Source of the DNA: Citrobacter sp. wls619
Lineage (GTDB): Bacteria > Pseudomonadota > Gammaproteobacteria > Enterobacterales > Enterobacteriaceae
Reading direction: 5' to 3'
Assembly: GCF_005281345.1 (NCBI RefSeq)
Contig: NZ_SZXJ01000044.1
Span: 342,139-406,138 of the forward strand
Length of the DNA: 64,000 bases
Shown: one piece after another, positions 1 to 8,890 of the stretch
How the letters are laid out: the number at the start of each line of letters is the position of its first letter
Numbering within the stretch: the stretch's first letter is position 1
Notes under the pieces: model-generated
What the model saw: the letters and a program-made list of their open reading frames with translations, nothing else
Told to the model about the DNA's origin: nothing
Database searches by the model: none
Translations under genes and position numbers: made by a program

Positions 1-1920
1 CTGTTTGTTGCACGCGATATTGTGCCGTTACGCGCAAAAGTGGAAATGGGAGACGTACGCACCAACGCTAACATGATGGATTCCGTCTCGCTGGATGGCG
101 TGCACCTTTACAACGATGCGCAGATGGACCCATCGGCCAATAGCTATGTGCCGGTTATTCGTGGCGTAGCGAATAGCAATGCTAAAGTGACCGTACGCCA
201 GGAAGGGCGTATTGTCACGCAGGTTACTGTCCCGCCCGGGCCGTTTGCCATCAGTGATTATTATGCCGCACAAAACGGCAGCGATCTGGATGTTACCGTC
301 GAGGAGTCTGACGGCAGTACTCGCGTATTTTCTATGCCCTATGCCTCTATTGCCCATTTGCTGCGTCCTGGCGAAGTGGATTGGGATATCGGTATCGGCA
401 CGGTGGATAAAGACACGGTTGATGAAACGCTGTGGGCAGGCGTCGCCACCGGCTCTTATGGCCTGAGCAATATGTTTACCGCCTACGGCGGTGTGCAAAT
501 GGTAGAAAATTTATACACCGCCGGCATGCTCGGTGTGGCAATGAATACCAGCATCGGGGCATTTTCATTCGACGTGACGCATTCACAAACTACCGCTGAT
601 GACGTTGGCACCTTAAAAGGGCAGAGCTACAGCCTTAACTACAGTAAAAATTTCACGGCGACGGGCACCACCTTCAACGTGGTCGGCTACCGTTTTTCCT
701 CAGAAAACTACTTATCGATGAGCGATGCGCTGTCGCTCAAAAATACGCTGGATAATTATGCTTCTGATAACAACACCTCCACCCAGGAGGCGTATCACGC
801 GTATACGCATACGCGCAATGAGATACAGGCCAACATCTATCAGGACGTCACTATCAATGGTGAAAGTTTTGGCTCGTTTTATCTGAACGGGACCTGGCGT
901 AGCTATTGGGGCGATGATGGCAATACGTCGCAGTATTCCGTGGGGTATAGCAATTCTGTGGGGAGTGTGAGTTACAGCATTTCCGTCCAACGCAGCTATG
1001 ACGAGTTTGGCGAAGCAGACGACAGCATCAACCTCGGTTTCTCTATTCCGTTGGGGTCGGGCTCCAGCTCGGACTATCGTCCGTTCTCCAGTATGAGCTT
1101 CAACAGCAGTAGCGATTTTAAAGGTAGCGACAGCATCAGCGCGATGGCGACAGGGAGTTCGCGAGACAATATGTATAACTACTCTCTGAACACCACCAGC
1201 AGCCGCAACAAAGACAGCGAAGATCTCACCACCATCGGCAGTTGGGTGACGCGCAATGGCGCCTACAGCACAACCTCATTGTCAGCGACGCAAGGGCTTA
1301 ACGGCGATCAACAGTACTCGCTGAGCACAACCGGCGGGCTGGTACTGCACAGTGGCGGACTGACGCTGGCTTCCGGCTATTTAACGCCAGACTCGACGAT
1401 GGCGCTGGTGCACGCCAGCGGTGCCAAAGGCGCGTCCGCCTCGACGGGCAATGGGCAGGTAGATGGTTTTGGCAATATGATCGTTACCAGCCTGAGTCCC
1501 TACCGGGAAAACACTGTTGGTCTGAATATTGACACCATGGAAAACGATGTTGCGATCGGTAACACCACTGGCGTCGTGGTACCGACCAGTGGGGCGCTGG
1601 TGCGCGTGAATATCGAAACCGATGCCCGTAAGGCATTTATGCTGGAGCTGACGCGCGATGATGGCGGGTTTATTCCGCTGGCGGCGGATGTGCAGGATGG
1701 CGCTGGCAACTCTGTTGGTACTGTCGGCCAGGCGGGGATCGCCTTTGTGCGCGGCGTGGAGGACAGCGGTACGCTTGCCGTTATTTGGGGCAATGGCGCT
1801 GAAGGGCGCTGCCAGGTGAGCTATCAACTGGATGATCATGCCAGCATGATCGGTAAAACGCCGCTTATTTCCGGCCTGCACTGTCGGAGCGCTTCAGCCA
1901 GCATTAAGGTGACACCATGA
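1..1920 (+). CDS. Fimbrial outer-membrane usher, 5' end outside window
   Basis: Outer-membrane usher of a chaperone-usher fimbrial system; it would accept chaperone-bound subunits and thread the growing fimbria across the outer membrane. The frame is open from base 1, so the start, signal peptide and most of the N-terminal domain lie upstream; about 640 residues are present of a usual 800-870. The visible part begins with the motif FVARDIVPLRAKVEMGD and runs through a serine/tyrosine/glycine-rich beta-barrel region typical of ushers, then a C-terminal PapC-like domain with two cysteines (in GRCQVSY and GLHCRS) that would form the usual disulfide. The stop overlaps the ATG of the next gene (ATGA), so translation is probably coupled. 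Which fimbrial family it belongs to cannot be told from the visible part. Confidence 0.93.
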   Translation: MFVARDIVPLRAKVEMGDVRTNANMMDSVSLDGVHLYNDAQMDPSANSYVPVIRGVANSNAKVTVRQEGRIVTQVTVPPGPFAISDYYAAQNGSDLDVTVEESDGSTRVFSMPYASIAHLLRPGEVDWDIGIGTVDKDTVDETLWAGVATGSYGLSNMFTAYGGVQMVENLYTAGMLGVAMNTSIGAFSFDVTHSQTTADDVGTLKGQSYSLNYSKNFTATGTTFNVVGYRFSSENYLSMSDALSLKNTLDNYASDNNTSTQEAYHAYTHTRNEIQANIYQDVTINGESFGSFYLNGTWRSYWGDDGNTSQYSVGYSNSVGSVSYSISVQRSYDEFGEADDSINLGFSIPLGSGSSSDYRPFSSMSFNSSSDFKGSDSISAMATGSSRDNMYNYSLNTTSSRNKDSEDLTTIGSWVTRNGAYSTTSLSATQGLNGDQQYSLSTTGGLVLHSGGLTLASGYLTPDSTMALVHASGAKGASASTGNGQVDGFGNMIVTSLSPYRENTVGLNIDTMENDVAIGNTTGVVVPTSGALVRVNIETDARKAFMLELTRDDGGFIPLAADVQDGAGNSVGTVGQAGIAFVRGVEDSGTLAVIWGNGAEGRCQVSYQLDDHASMIGKTPLISGLHCRSASASIKVTP

Positions 1921-2504
1921 TACATAAGCGAATTTTTCGTCATTTAGCATTAGGTCTGTTTTCATTTTGCTTTAGCGCCGCGGCTTTTGCCGCTTGTGAA
2001 ACTGCCGATGTGTCAAAATGTATAGGGAGTAGCAAGACGGTTGAGGTAACGTTTACTGCAACGCTTGAAACCCCTTCATGTAATGTCTCTTTGGGCGGGG
2101 AGAGTAATCTGGGAGGCAAATCTATGACCGTGGATTTCGGTCAGATTATCGCTACCGATCTGGGGATTTCTTCGAGTGGGGAGTCGCGCTATGTTCGCCC
2201 TTTAGGCATATTTTTAACGGGTTGCGATAATATTCTTCATAAAGCGTTGGTAACGTTTTCTGCGCCTGTCCCCTCCGGTTATGAGGAGCGTATAGTTGAT
2301 GATACTTTATATGTGACTATCGGAATAAAGGACCGGGTCAGCGCTTCTTTCGTCACATTTAATAAAGAGAGAGACATAATATTAAAGAGTAGCGATGAGG
2401 GATATGTTGCAATGTACGATATATATCTTTTTAAACAATACACAGATGCCCTCAACCTTGGTAATTTGGATAAGTCATTTCAGATTATTGTTCGTTATAA
2501 CTAA
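1917..2504 (+). CDS. Fimbrial subunit (minor pilin-like), 195 aa
   Basis: Small secreted fimbrial subunit. A signal peptide is clear (basic start MIHKRIFRH, hydrophobic stretch, AFA-A cleavage site near residue 25). The mature part has the pilin layout: an early cysteine pair region (CETADVSKC), a second cysteine in TPSCNVS, the VDFGQI turn common to fimbrial proteins, and a C-terminal stretch ending in an aromatic-rich beta strand (IIVRYN). The ATG overlaps the usher stop codon by four bases. Base composition is visibly more AT-rich than the usher and the backbone genes, as is common for exchanged fimbrial subunit genes. Major or minor role cannot be decided; its position after the usher fits a minor or tip-associated subunit. 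Confidence 0.85.
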   Translation: MIHKRIFRHLALGLFSFCFSAAAFAACETADVSKCIGSSKTVEVTFTATLETPSCNVSLGGESNLGGKSMTVDFGQIIATDLGISSSGESRYVRPLGIFLTGCDNILHKALVTFSAPVPSGYEERIVDDTLYVTIGIKDRVSASFVTFNKERDIILKSSDEGYVAMYDIYLFKQYTDALNLGNLDKSFQIIVRYN

Positions 2505-2515
2505 ATGGGATGATC

Positions 2516-3115
2516 ATGCGCTATTATATTGCTTATTTATTTACGTTAACTTTGTATTCTCCTGTTTTGGCGCTGGCGGCAGAAACGTTTATTACCGCAC
2601 CAACGATGGATGTTACCGTAAAGGCAGCACTCACATTACCCGTATGCAATATTAATGTTAAACAGGAAATTCTCCTTCCTTATGCCTATCCCGAACAGTT
2701 TGCTGCTGGCGGCATATTTAGCGCTTTAGGTCCCACTGATTACAGTGGGGGCGACATCTATACACCGTTTAATATTACGCTCACTAACTGCGGTAGCGAA
2801 ACGGCGCCAATACCCAGGACACTGCGTTTAACATTGGATGGTTCTTCAGAAGTCGTGGATGGTGTATTTGAAACAATTTATAGTACTCAAGATGAGGCTT
2901 ATCGTAGTACAAACCTCGGCGTTGTTATCTTTAATACGGATAGCGCCAGCGCGAGAAATGTCCTGTTGAATGAAATTATCTTAACCAATCAAACGGCGAC
3001 GGACAGTGAACAAGTTTTCCATTTCGCGGCGCGTTTTCAGAAAGTGGACACTGGTGAAGAAGTTGTGGCAGGGGCTTATCGTGCGTATATTTCCGTGACC
3101 GCAGCTTATGAATAA
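2516..3115 (+). CDS. Fimbrial subunit (minor pilin-like), about 199 aa
   Basis: Second small fimbrial subunit after the usher. Two in-frame ATGs lie at 2510 and 2516; I chose 2516 because the GGGA ribosome-binding stretch ends directly at 2510 and would be too close for that start. The product begins MRYYIAYLFTLTLYSPVLALA, a plausible signal peptide. The mature protein has a cysteine in LPVCNINV, a second in TNCGSE, and alternating beta strands ending ISVTAAYE, the terminal pattern used for donor-strand exchange. It is 11 bases from the previous stop and 12 bases before the adhesin gene, so all are one operon. AT-rich like its neighbour. Exact placement in the fimbria is unknown. Confidence 0.83.
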   Translation: MRYYIAYLFTLTLYSPVLALAAETFITAPTMDVTVKAALTLPVCNINVKQEILLPYAYPEQFAAGGIFSALGPTDYSGGDIYTPFNITLTNCGSETAPIPRTLRLTLDGSSEVVDGVFETIYSTQDEAYRSTNLGVVIFNTDSASARNVLLNEIILTNQTATDSEQVFHFAARFQKVDTGEEVVAGAYRAYISVTAAYE

Positions 3116-3127
3116 AAAGGATATTTG

Positions 3128-4177
3128 ATGCTGAAAAAATATGGTGTTATCACGCTGCTACTGTTGGGGTTATGTGGTGTTCGCAGCGTATTGGCGAGCT
3201 GTACATTTAGCACTCAGGGGTCTAAATATGTTAATCAAACAATGGCGTCATCGCCCGTATCGGCCGTCACGCTGAGTGGTCAGGGGAATACCCTGACTAT
3301 GCAGAAGTTATTCAGTTCGCCACTTTCTCCTACAGTCGTTTCCACCTGTAATCCGTCCACGGGAGACGCTATCAGTGTTTCAGGGGACAGTTCATCAATT
3401 GCCGTACTCTCTACGATGCCTGATGGCGGGTTGATAATTACTGGTTCATCATCGTCTGAGTCTACTGGATTTGGTTATGGATTCTGGTATACCGTGACGT
3501 ATGGTGATGGTAGCGGGAGTGTATCGGGGCATCTTAAGGAAGGGGCGATGTTCAACGCGACGCCAGCTCAGCTTAATAAGGCTAAGTGGGAGTTTCAGGC
3601 CGAATTATGGTATGTAGGTGGAAATTATGGTGATCGGATCAAAGATAAGAAGATTACATCCTTTTACGCTTCCTATTTTAAAATAGGTTTTGCTGGTGAT
3701 ATGAGAGAGTTCGTGTTGAATTCCCCTGCCATTCCGATTACGCCAACCACGTGTAACCTGTCCGTTGACAGGACAAGCGTTGATTTTGGGGCGTTTAACT
3801 TTCTGCAATATGGAGGCGGTGGCGCGAAAAATGGGCCGACGCAATCAATTTCAGTGCACAACAGTAATTGCACGATGTTAACGTATATGGAGTATCGCAT
3901 ACTGAGCAATGGCAATCCGCTGAGTTCTGACCAGCATTTATTACTTAACAAACTGACGGGGGATGATGCTGCCAGCGGTTTTGGTGTGGCGGCCTATGCC
4001 TTTGACAGAACGTTTATTATGGATGCGCTTCAGGGGACCAACATCGATGGTCCGTACACTTCAATGGATGTATCCGCCACCGGCCTGGCGGTTTCCCTTT
4101 ATCTTGAGCCCGACGGTACGTCGCAAAGGAATGGGAAATTCGAGGCCACCGCTACCATTAACGTTGATTACTATTAA
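3128..4177 (+). CDS. Two-domain fimbrial tip adhesin, 349 aa
   Basis: Probable tip adhesin of the operon. The ATG at 3128 was preferred over the TTG at 3125 because it is well spaced from AAGGAT at 3117. Residues 1 to about 24 are a signal peptide (MLKKYGVITLLLLGLCG, cleavage after VLA-S). The length (349 aa, about twice a pilin) and layout point to an N-terminal binding domain of about 190 residues followed by a pilin domain that starts near ITPTTCNLSVDRTSVDFGAF and ends in ATINVDYY. It is the last gene before a strong inverted repeat, the usual place for the adhesin. The binding domain is not one I recognise, so the receptor is unknown. Confidence 0.8.
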   Translation: MLKKYGVITLLLLGLCGVRSVLASCTFSTQGSKYVNQTMASSPVSAVTLSGQGNTLTMQKLFSSPLSPTVVSTCNPSTGDAISVSGDSSSIAVLSTMPDGGLIITGSSSSESTGFGYGFWYTVTYGDGSGSVSGHLKEGAMFNATPAQLNKAKWEFQAELWYVGGNYGDRIKDKKITSFYASYFKIGFAGDMREFVLNSPAIPITPTTCNLSVDRTSVDFGAFNFLQYGGGGAKNGPTQSISVHNSNCTMLTYMEYRILSNGNPLSSDQHLLLNKLTGDDAASGFGVAAYAFDRTFIMDALQGTNIDGPYTSMDVSATGLAVSLYLEPDGTSQRNGKFEATATINVDYY

Positions 4178-4189
4178 TCCCGGCGACTA

Positions 4190-4218
4190 CCGCCTGTATC
4201 ATTAACCCATACAGGCGG
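4190..4218 (+). terminator. Hairpin after fimbrial operon
   Basis: A perfect 10-bp inverted repeat (CCGCCTGTAT / ATACAGGCGG) with a 9-base loop begins 12 bases after the adhesin stop. It lacks its own T-run, but the next hairpin follows 15 bases later. It probably ends or protects the fimbrial transcript. Confidence 0.6.
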
Positions 4219-4227
4219 ACGGCAGAT

Positions 4228-4270
4228 ACAAAAAAACCGCATCAAGCTCAACGCTTTTGCGGTTTTATTT
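4228..4270. terminator. Bidirectional terminator between fimbrial operon and tRNA-fMet operon
   Basis: AAACCGCA pairs with TGCGGTTT around an inner AAGC/GCTT stem. A T-run follows on the plus strand (TTTTATTTTT) and an A-run precedes it (so a U-run on the minus strand), so it can stop both the fimbrial transcript and the convergent tRNA transcript. Confidence 0.8.
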
Positions 4271-4305
4271 TTAAGGCCTTATTAAGCGACCTTAACAGAT
4301 TGTGT

Positions 4306-4382
<77 letters not shown>

Positions 4383-4399
4383 TCCGTCTTTTTGCTTTG

Positions 4400-4502
4400 T
4401 ATTTCAAACCACATCCGCGTTGGCTTTCCTCGTTCACCTCAGTCACTTACTGGAGTAAGCTCCTAAGGATTCACTGCGTCGCCGCCTTGCTGTGATTCGA
4501 AC
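4400..4502. repeat. ERIC-like (IRU) repeat in tRNA operon spacer
   Basis: About 100 bases with clear similarity to the enterobacterial repetitive intergenic consensus. Read on the minus strand it contains AGTAAGTGACTGAGGTGAAC, close to the ERIC2 core, and on the plus strand TAAGCTCCTAAGGATTCAC, close to the ERIC1R core. It also holds the AACAAGGCGGCGAC-like segment (here AGCAAGGCGGCGAC). It enlarges the spacer between two tRNA genes to 152 bases, against 48 for the other spacer. It resembles the copy upstream of pyrG. Confidence 0.75.
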
Positions 4503-4534
4503 TACTTTGCAAAAACTTTACATCAAATTTTAAT

Positions 4535-4611
<77 letters not shown>

Positions 4612-4659
4612 TCCGTCATTACTCTTCCATCGAGTAACGTTACTGCTTCTGATTTTTAT

Positions 4660-4736
<77 letters not shown>

Positions 4737-4749
4737 TCCGTGGATGCGC

Positions 4750-4777
4750 ACTATACTCTGCTCGCATTTTCATGCAA
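4750..4777 (-). promoter_or_regulatory. Sigma-70 promoter of tRNA-fMet operon
   Basis: On the minus strand TTGCAT and TATAGT are 16 bases apart and are followed by a GC-rich discriminator (GCGCATCC), the usual look of a growth-rate controlled stable-RNA promoter. Confidence 0.75.
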
Positions 4778-4941
4778 CCCTTTTTTCACCTTGATCACGT
4801 TTTTAGGCTGAAAATGAACAAAAACAACGCATTCTGGATTGTTTTTTGCGCAAAATTTGCGTTGGGGTATGCATACGCATTTCATTAGGTTCGGGGGTTT
4901 GTTATCTTCGTCTCGCATTCAGGCAACATAAGACGAGAACA

Positions 4942-6039
4942 ATGAAAGGACGTTGGGCAAAATATCTTCTGGCGGGAGCGGTTGTCGCAATGCTCGCCGC
5001 GTGTTCCTCAAAACCCACCGATCGTGGGCAGCAATATAAAGACGGGAAATTTACCCAGCCTTTCTCACTGGTGAACCAGCCTGATGCGGTTGGCGCGCCA
5101 ATCAATGCCGGTGATTTCGCCGAGCAGGTTAATCAGATCCGTAGCGCATCGCCTCGTTTATATGGCAATCAGAGCAATGTCTACGATGCTATCCAACAGT
5201 GGTTACGGGCGGGCGGTGATACGCGCAGTATGCGCCAGTTTGGTATTGATGCCTGGCAAATGGAAGGGGCGGACAACTACGGTAACGTCCAGTTTACCGG
5301 TTACTACACGCCGGTTATTCAGGCACGCCATACGCGCCAGGGCGAGTTCCAGTACCCTATCTACCGCATGCCGCCAAAACGCGGGCGTTTACCGTCTCGT
5401 GCCGAGATCTACGCAGGCGCGCTAAGCGACAATTACATTCTGGCATACAGCAACTCCCTGATGGACAACTTTATTATGGATGTTCAGGGCAGTGGTTATA
5501 TCGATTTTGGTGATGGTAGCCCGCTTAACTTCTTTAGCTATTCCGGGAAAAATGGCCACGCTTATCGCAGTATCGGTAAGGTGTTGATCGATCGCGGTGA
5601 AGTGAAGAAAGAAGATATGTCGATGCAGGCTATTCGCCATTGGGGTGAAACGCACAGCGAGGCCGAGGTGCGTGAGCTGCTGGAGCAAAACCCATCGTTT
5701 GTCTTCTTTAAGCCGCAATCTTTTGCGCCGGTGAAAGGGGCCAGTGCTGTACCGTTGATTGGTCGTGCATCTGTTGCGTCTGACCGCAGTATCATTCCTG
5801 CGGGTACGACGTTACTGGCGGAAGTGCCGCTGCTGGACAACAACGGCAAGTTTACCGGTCAATATGAATTACGTCTGATGGTCGCGTTAGATGTCGGTGG
5901 GGCTATTAAAGGGCAACACTTCGACATCTATCAGGGTATTGGTGCAGACGCCGGACACCGTGCAGGGTGGTATAATCACTACGGACGCGTGTGGGTGCTG
6001 AAAACAGCGGACAACGCGGGTAACGTATTTAGCGGTTAA
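4942..6039 (+). CDS. mltA: Membrane-bound lytic murein transglycosylase A
   Basis: Outer-membrane lipoprotein that cleaves the glycan strands of murein between MurNAc and GlcNAc, leaving 1,6-anhydro ends. The ATG at 4942 gives 365 residues, the E. coli length; the open frame extends upstream without a better start. The lipoprotein signal is MKGRWAKYLLAGAVVAMLAAC with the lipidated Cys at residue 21. The 3D-fold catalytic region is at the C-terminus (VALDVGGAIKG, then HFDIYQGIGADAG; the acid Asp is residue 328 of the precursor, 308 mature). It stands alone, between the tRNA operon and tcdA as in E. coli, and is followed by a BIME and a terminator. Confidence 0.97.
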   Translation: MKGRWAKYLLAGAVVAMLAACSSKPTDRGQQYKDGKFTQPFSLVNQPDAVGAPINAGDFAEQVNQIRSASPRLYGNQSNVYDAIQQWLRAGGDTRSMRQFGIDAWQMEGADNYGNVQFTGYYTPVIQARHTRQGEFQYPIYRMPPKRGRLPSRAEIYAGALSDNYILAYSNSLMDNFIMDVQGSGYIDFGDGSPLNFFSYSGKNGHAYRSIGKVLIDRGEVKKEDMSMQAIRHWGETHSEAEVRELLEQNPSFVFFKPQSFAPVKGASAVPLIGRASVASDRSIIPAGTTLLAEVPLLDNNGKFTGQYELRLMVALDVGGAIKGQHFDIYQGIGADAGHRAGWYNHYGRVWVLKTADNAGNVFSG

Positions 6040-6040
6040 T

Positions 6041-6113
6041 TGCCGGATGGCGCTTCGCTTATCCGGCCTACATTATTGAGTAGGCCTGATAAGGCGTAGC
6101 CGCCATCAGGCAG
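6041..6113. repeat. REP pair (BIME) after mltA
   Basis: Two inverted REP elements: TGCCGGATGGCGCTTCGC...TATCCGGCCTAC and the mirror unit TAGGCCTGATAAGGCG...CGCCATCAGGCA, separated by about 10 bases. Confidence 0.9.
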
Positions 6114-6128
6114 TAATGCAGTCATCAA

Positions 6129-6158
6129 GGGCGGTATTTGTCCGCTCTTTTTGTTTTC
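6129..6158 (+). terminator. Probable intrinsic terminator of mltA
   Basis: GGGCGG pairs with CCGCTC (one G-U pair) and is followed by a T-rich run (TTTTTGTTTT), just before the tcdA leader. Confidence 0.65.
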
Positions 6159-6173
6159 TATATCTGAGGTTTT

Positions 6174-6980
6174 ATGTCTGTAGTTATCAGTGATGCCTGG
6201 CGTCAGCGTTTTGGCGGCACAGCTCGTTTATATGGTGAACATGCGCTACAGCTGTTTGCCCAATCGCACGTTTGTGTCGTTGGAATTGGCGGTGTGGGAT
6301 CGTGGGCGGCGGAAGCGCTGGCGCGTACCGGTATTGGCGCGATTACACTCATCGATATGGATGATGTGTGCGTCACTAATACCAACCGTCAAATCCATGC
6401 GTTGCGTGATAACGTCGGCATGGCGAAAGCCGAGGTGATGGCCGAACGTATCCGTCAGATTAACCCGGAGTGCCGGGTGACCGTGGTTGATGATTTTGTC
6501 ACGCCGGATAACGTTGCCGAATATATGAGCGCAGGATTCTCGTATGTTATTGATGCAATTGATAGTGTACGCCCAAAAGCGGCACTGATCGCATATTGCC
6601 GACGTAATAAAGTTCCGCTGGTGACCACCGGAGGCGCAGGGGGACAGATTGATCCCACGCAGATTCAGGTGGTTGATTTGGCAAAAACCATCCAGGACCC
6701 ACTGGCGGCCAAGCTACGTGAACGGCTGAAAAGTGATTTTGGGGTGGTGAAAAACAGCAAAGGCAAGTTGGGCGTGGACTGCGTGTTTTCGACGGAGGCA
6801 TTAGTTTACCCGCAGGCCGATGGCTCGGTGTGTGCAATGAAGGCCACGGCGGAAGGGCCAAAGCGTATGGATTGTGCATCCGGGTTTGGCGCTGCCACCA
6901 TGGTGACGGCGACTTTTGGTTTTGTGGCCGTGTCCCACGCGCTGAAAAAGATGATGGCTAAGGCGGCGCGCCAGCCCTGA
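6174..6980 (+). CDS. tcdA: tRNA threonylcarbamoyladenosine dehydratase
   Basis: ThiF/E1-like enzyme (also named CsdL) that uses ATP to dehydrate t6A37 to the cyclic form ct6A in ANN-decoding tRNAs. The length of 268 aa equals E. coli TcdA. The nucleotide-binding fold is near the N-terminus (GIGGVGSWAAEALARTG, residues about 40-56) with the LIDMDDVCVTNTNRQ segment that follows in E1-like proteins. The catalytic-loop cysteine region lies near KLGVDCVFSTE. In E. coli TcdA works with CsdA and CsdE as sulfur-relay partners; here csdE and csdA lie just downstream on the opposite strand, convergent with tcdA, as in E. coli. Confidence 0.97.
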   Translation: MSVVISDAWRQRFGGTARLYGEHALQLFAQSHVCVVGIGGVGSWAAEALARTGIGAITLIDMDDVCVTNTNRQIHALRDNVGMAKAEVMAERIRQINPECRVTVVDDFVTPDNVAEYMSAGFSYVIDAIDSVRPKAALIAYCRRNKVPLVTTGGAGGQIDPTQIQVVDLAKTIQDPLAAKLRERLKSDFGVVKNSKGKLGVDCVFSTEALVYPQADGSVCAMKATAEGPKRMDCASGFGAATMVTATFGFVAVSHALKKMMAKAARQP

Positions 6981-6983
6981 TTG

Positions 6984-7069
6984 TGTCGGATGGCGTGACG
7001 CTTATCCGACCCTACGGTTCACGCCGTGTTATAGGCCGGATAAGACGCATCAACGTTGCCATCCGGCAT
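6984..7069. repeat. REP pair (BIME) between tcdA and csdE, entering csdE
   Basis: Two REP units: GTCGGATGGCGTGACGC...TATCCGACCCTAC and TAGGCCGGATAAGACGC...TTGCCATCCGGCATC. The second overlaps the last codons and stop of csdE (7050-7069). Confidence 0.88.
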
Positions 7070-7493
7070 CCTGAGCTGCCTCAACGAGCGCATTCAGCCC
7101 CTGACTACGTGATGCGCTCAGTTGTGCGCTTAAGCCCAACTCATCAAATAATGCCATCGGTGAGCGCGCCTGTAACTCCGCGGTAGTTTTACCTTCGATA
7201 GCAGTGAGGAGTACCGCCAGCAGGCCGCGCACAATTCGGCCTTCACTATCACCAAAGAAGTGAAGTGTGCCATTCTCATGCAGACTGTATCCCAGCCAAA
7301 CGCGGTTTTCACATCCGGCAATCTCTTTTGCCTGCGCTTTCAGATCATCCGAAAGGGCCGGAAGTTGCTTACCCAGTAAAATAAGTTGACGATATTTATC
7401 TTCCCACTGGGTGAGCGGGATAAAAGTATTCCGTAACGTCTCTTCCGTTACGATTGTGCCAAACGGGTGTCCGGCGAACAGAGGGTTTGTCAT
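7050..7493 (-). CDS. csdE: Sulfur acceptor protein CsdE
   Basis: SufE-family sulfur acceptor that takes persulfide sulfur from the cysteine desulfurase CsdA. It has 147 residues, as in E. coli, and the acceptor cysteine lies in [14 protein letters not shown] near residue 61. The ATG overlaps the csdA stop by one base (TAATG), so the two are translated together. The final stretch ([10 protein letters not shown]) does not match the E. coli tail (EAIIAATKQV as I recall it) and is encoded by the inner arm of a REP element; see findings. The body of the protein is fully conserved, so function should be intact. Confidence 0.96.
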   Translation of the reverse strand: MTNPLFAGHPFGTIVTEETLRNTFIPLTQWEDKYRQLILLGKQLPALSDDLKAQAKEIAGCENRVWLGYSLHENGTLHFFGDSEGRIVRGLLAVLLTAIEGKTTAELQARSPMALFDELGLSAQLSASRSQGLNALVEAAQDAGWQR

Positions 7494-8698
7494 TAGTCCA
7501 CCAATATTTCCAGTGCGCGGTCAACGGCAGTGACCAACGCATCCACATCGCTTTGCGTATTATAGGGTGCAAATGAGGCGCGCAGCGTCCCGGAGACGCC
7601 CAGCTCCGCCAGCAACGGTTGCGCACAGTGCTGTCCGGCGCGCAGCGCAATGCCATACTCAGCCAGCAGCGTCACCATATCGCTGTGGTGCACTCCTGTA
7701 AAATCAAAGGCTAACAGGCTTGAGTCCTGGCAACGGAAGGAGCGAAATCCCGGCCGTTTCGCCAGCGCATCTTCTGCCAGCGTTGCCAGACTGCGGCTCC
7801 AGTTTTCGGCTTGCACGATATCAATATCCGCAAGCCATTCAAGCGCCGCACTTAATCCAATGACGCCCGCAACGTTCGGCGTGCCTGCCTCAAGCTTCCA
7901 CGGTGCCGCTTGCGTGGTGAAACCGTCAAAGCTGACTTCGCTAATCATTTTACCGCCGCCGAGCCACGGTGACATGGCCTCCAACAGTTCGGGTTTACCA
8001 TACAGTACGCCAATACCCGTCGGACCATATAATTTGTGGCCAGAAAAAGCATAGAAATCAATATCTAACTGCTGGACGTCAGCGGGGAAATGTACAACGC
8101 CCTGAGCGCCATCCACCATCACCACCATGCCTGCTGCATGAGCAAGCGTAATCGCGCGGACTAAATCAGGGCAGCCACCGGTGACGTTTGACATCTGACC
8201 GAGAGCCAGAATGCGACTGCGTGGGGTGATGAGGTCCGCCAGACGCTCAGTGTCAGGCAGCAAATGGGCATTGAGCTGAAGCTTGATGACTTTAGCCCCC
8301 GTTTGCTCCGCCACCATCAGCCAGGGAACCAGGTTGGCATGATGCTCCGCCACGCTGACGATAATCTCGTCGCCCGGTTGTAAGCGCGGACGCGCATAGC
8401 TTTGGGCAACCATGTTGATAGCCTCCGTCGTACCGCGGGTCCAGACCACCGTCTTGTCATCGGGAGCATTGATGAGACGTGCGACTTTTTCCCGTGCGGC
8501 CTCATAGCGTGCGGTCAGACGCTGGGCCTCAGCAAACTGGCTGCGATGGACGTTCCCGGCGCTCAGGCTATAAAACTGATGGGTCGCCTCAATCACCGCC
8601 TGCGGTTTCAATGCCGTCGCGGCGCTGTCGAGATAGACGCCTGCATCGTTGAGTGCGGGAAATTGTGCGCGAAACTGCGTGGGGTTAAAAGCGTTCAT
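7493..8698 (-). CDS. csdA: Cysteine desulfurase CsdA
   Basis: PLP enzyme that converts cysteine to alanine and passes the sulfur to CsdE; in E. coli it supports Fe-S assembly and the tcdA pathway. I chose the ATG at 8698 ([14 protein letters not shown], 401 aa, with GAGGA ahead of it); an upstream in-frame start at 8767 would add 23 residues not found in the family. The PLP lysine is in [11 protein letters not shown] (near residue 222) and the catalytic cysteine is in [11 protein letters not shown] (near residue 358). It forms a two-gene operon with csdE. Confidence 0.97.
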   Translation of the reverse strand: MNAFNPTQFRAQFPALNDAGVYLDSAATALKPQAVIEATHQFYSLSAGNVHRSQFAEAQRLTARYEAAREKVARLINAPDDKTVVWTRGTTEAINMVAQSYARPRLQPGDEIIVSVAEHHANLVPWLMVAEQTGAKVIKLQLNAHLLPDTERLADLITPRSRILALGQMSNVTGGCPDLVRAITLAHAAGMVVMVDGAQGVVHFPADVQQLDIDFYAFSGHKLYGPTGIGVLYGKPELLEAMSPWLGGGKMISEVSFDGFTTQAAPWKLEAGTPNVAGVIGLSAALEWLADIDIVQAENWSRSLATLAEDALAKRPGFRSFRCQDSSLLAFDFTGVHHSDMVTLLAEYGIALRAGQHCAQPLLAELGVSGTLRASFAPYNTQSDVDALVTAVDRALEILVD

Positions 8699-8890
8699 GG
8701 TATTCCTCAGTTCAGTAAACGGATCGTGGCGCAAAAAGGGCGCAGACACAAGGGTTGTGCTAACCATCGGAATCCTCTGGATATCCCGGCGAAGTCTGTG
8801 CAGTGTCTTATGCTAAATAGTGTTAGGCGAATAATTTTGCCTGTTATGGAATTTGCTTTATCTGGCATAAATTGCTGTGAGGAGAAGAAT

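Noticed and set aside
1..21. Usher appears to start at a GTG at base 22
   Set aside because: The reading frame is open to base 1 and the preceding residues fit an usher, so the gene is cut by the window edge, not truncated in nature.
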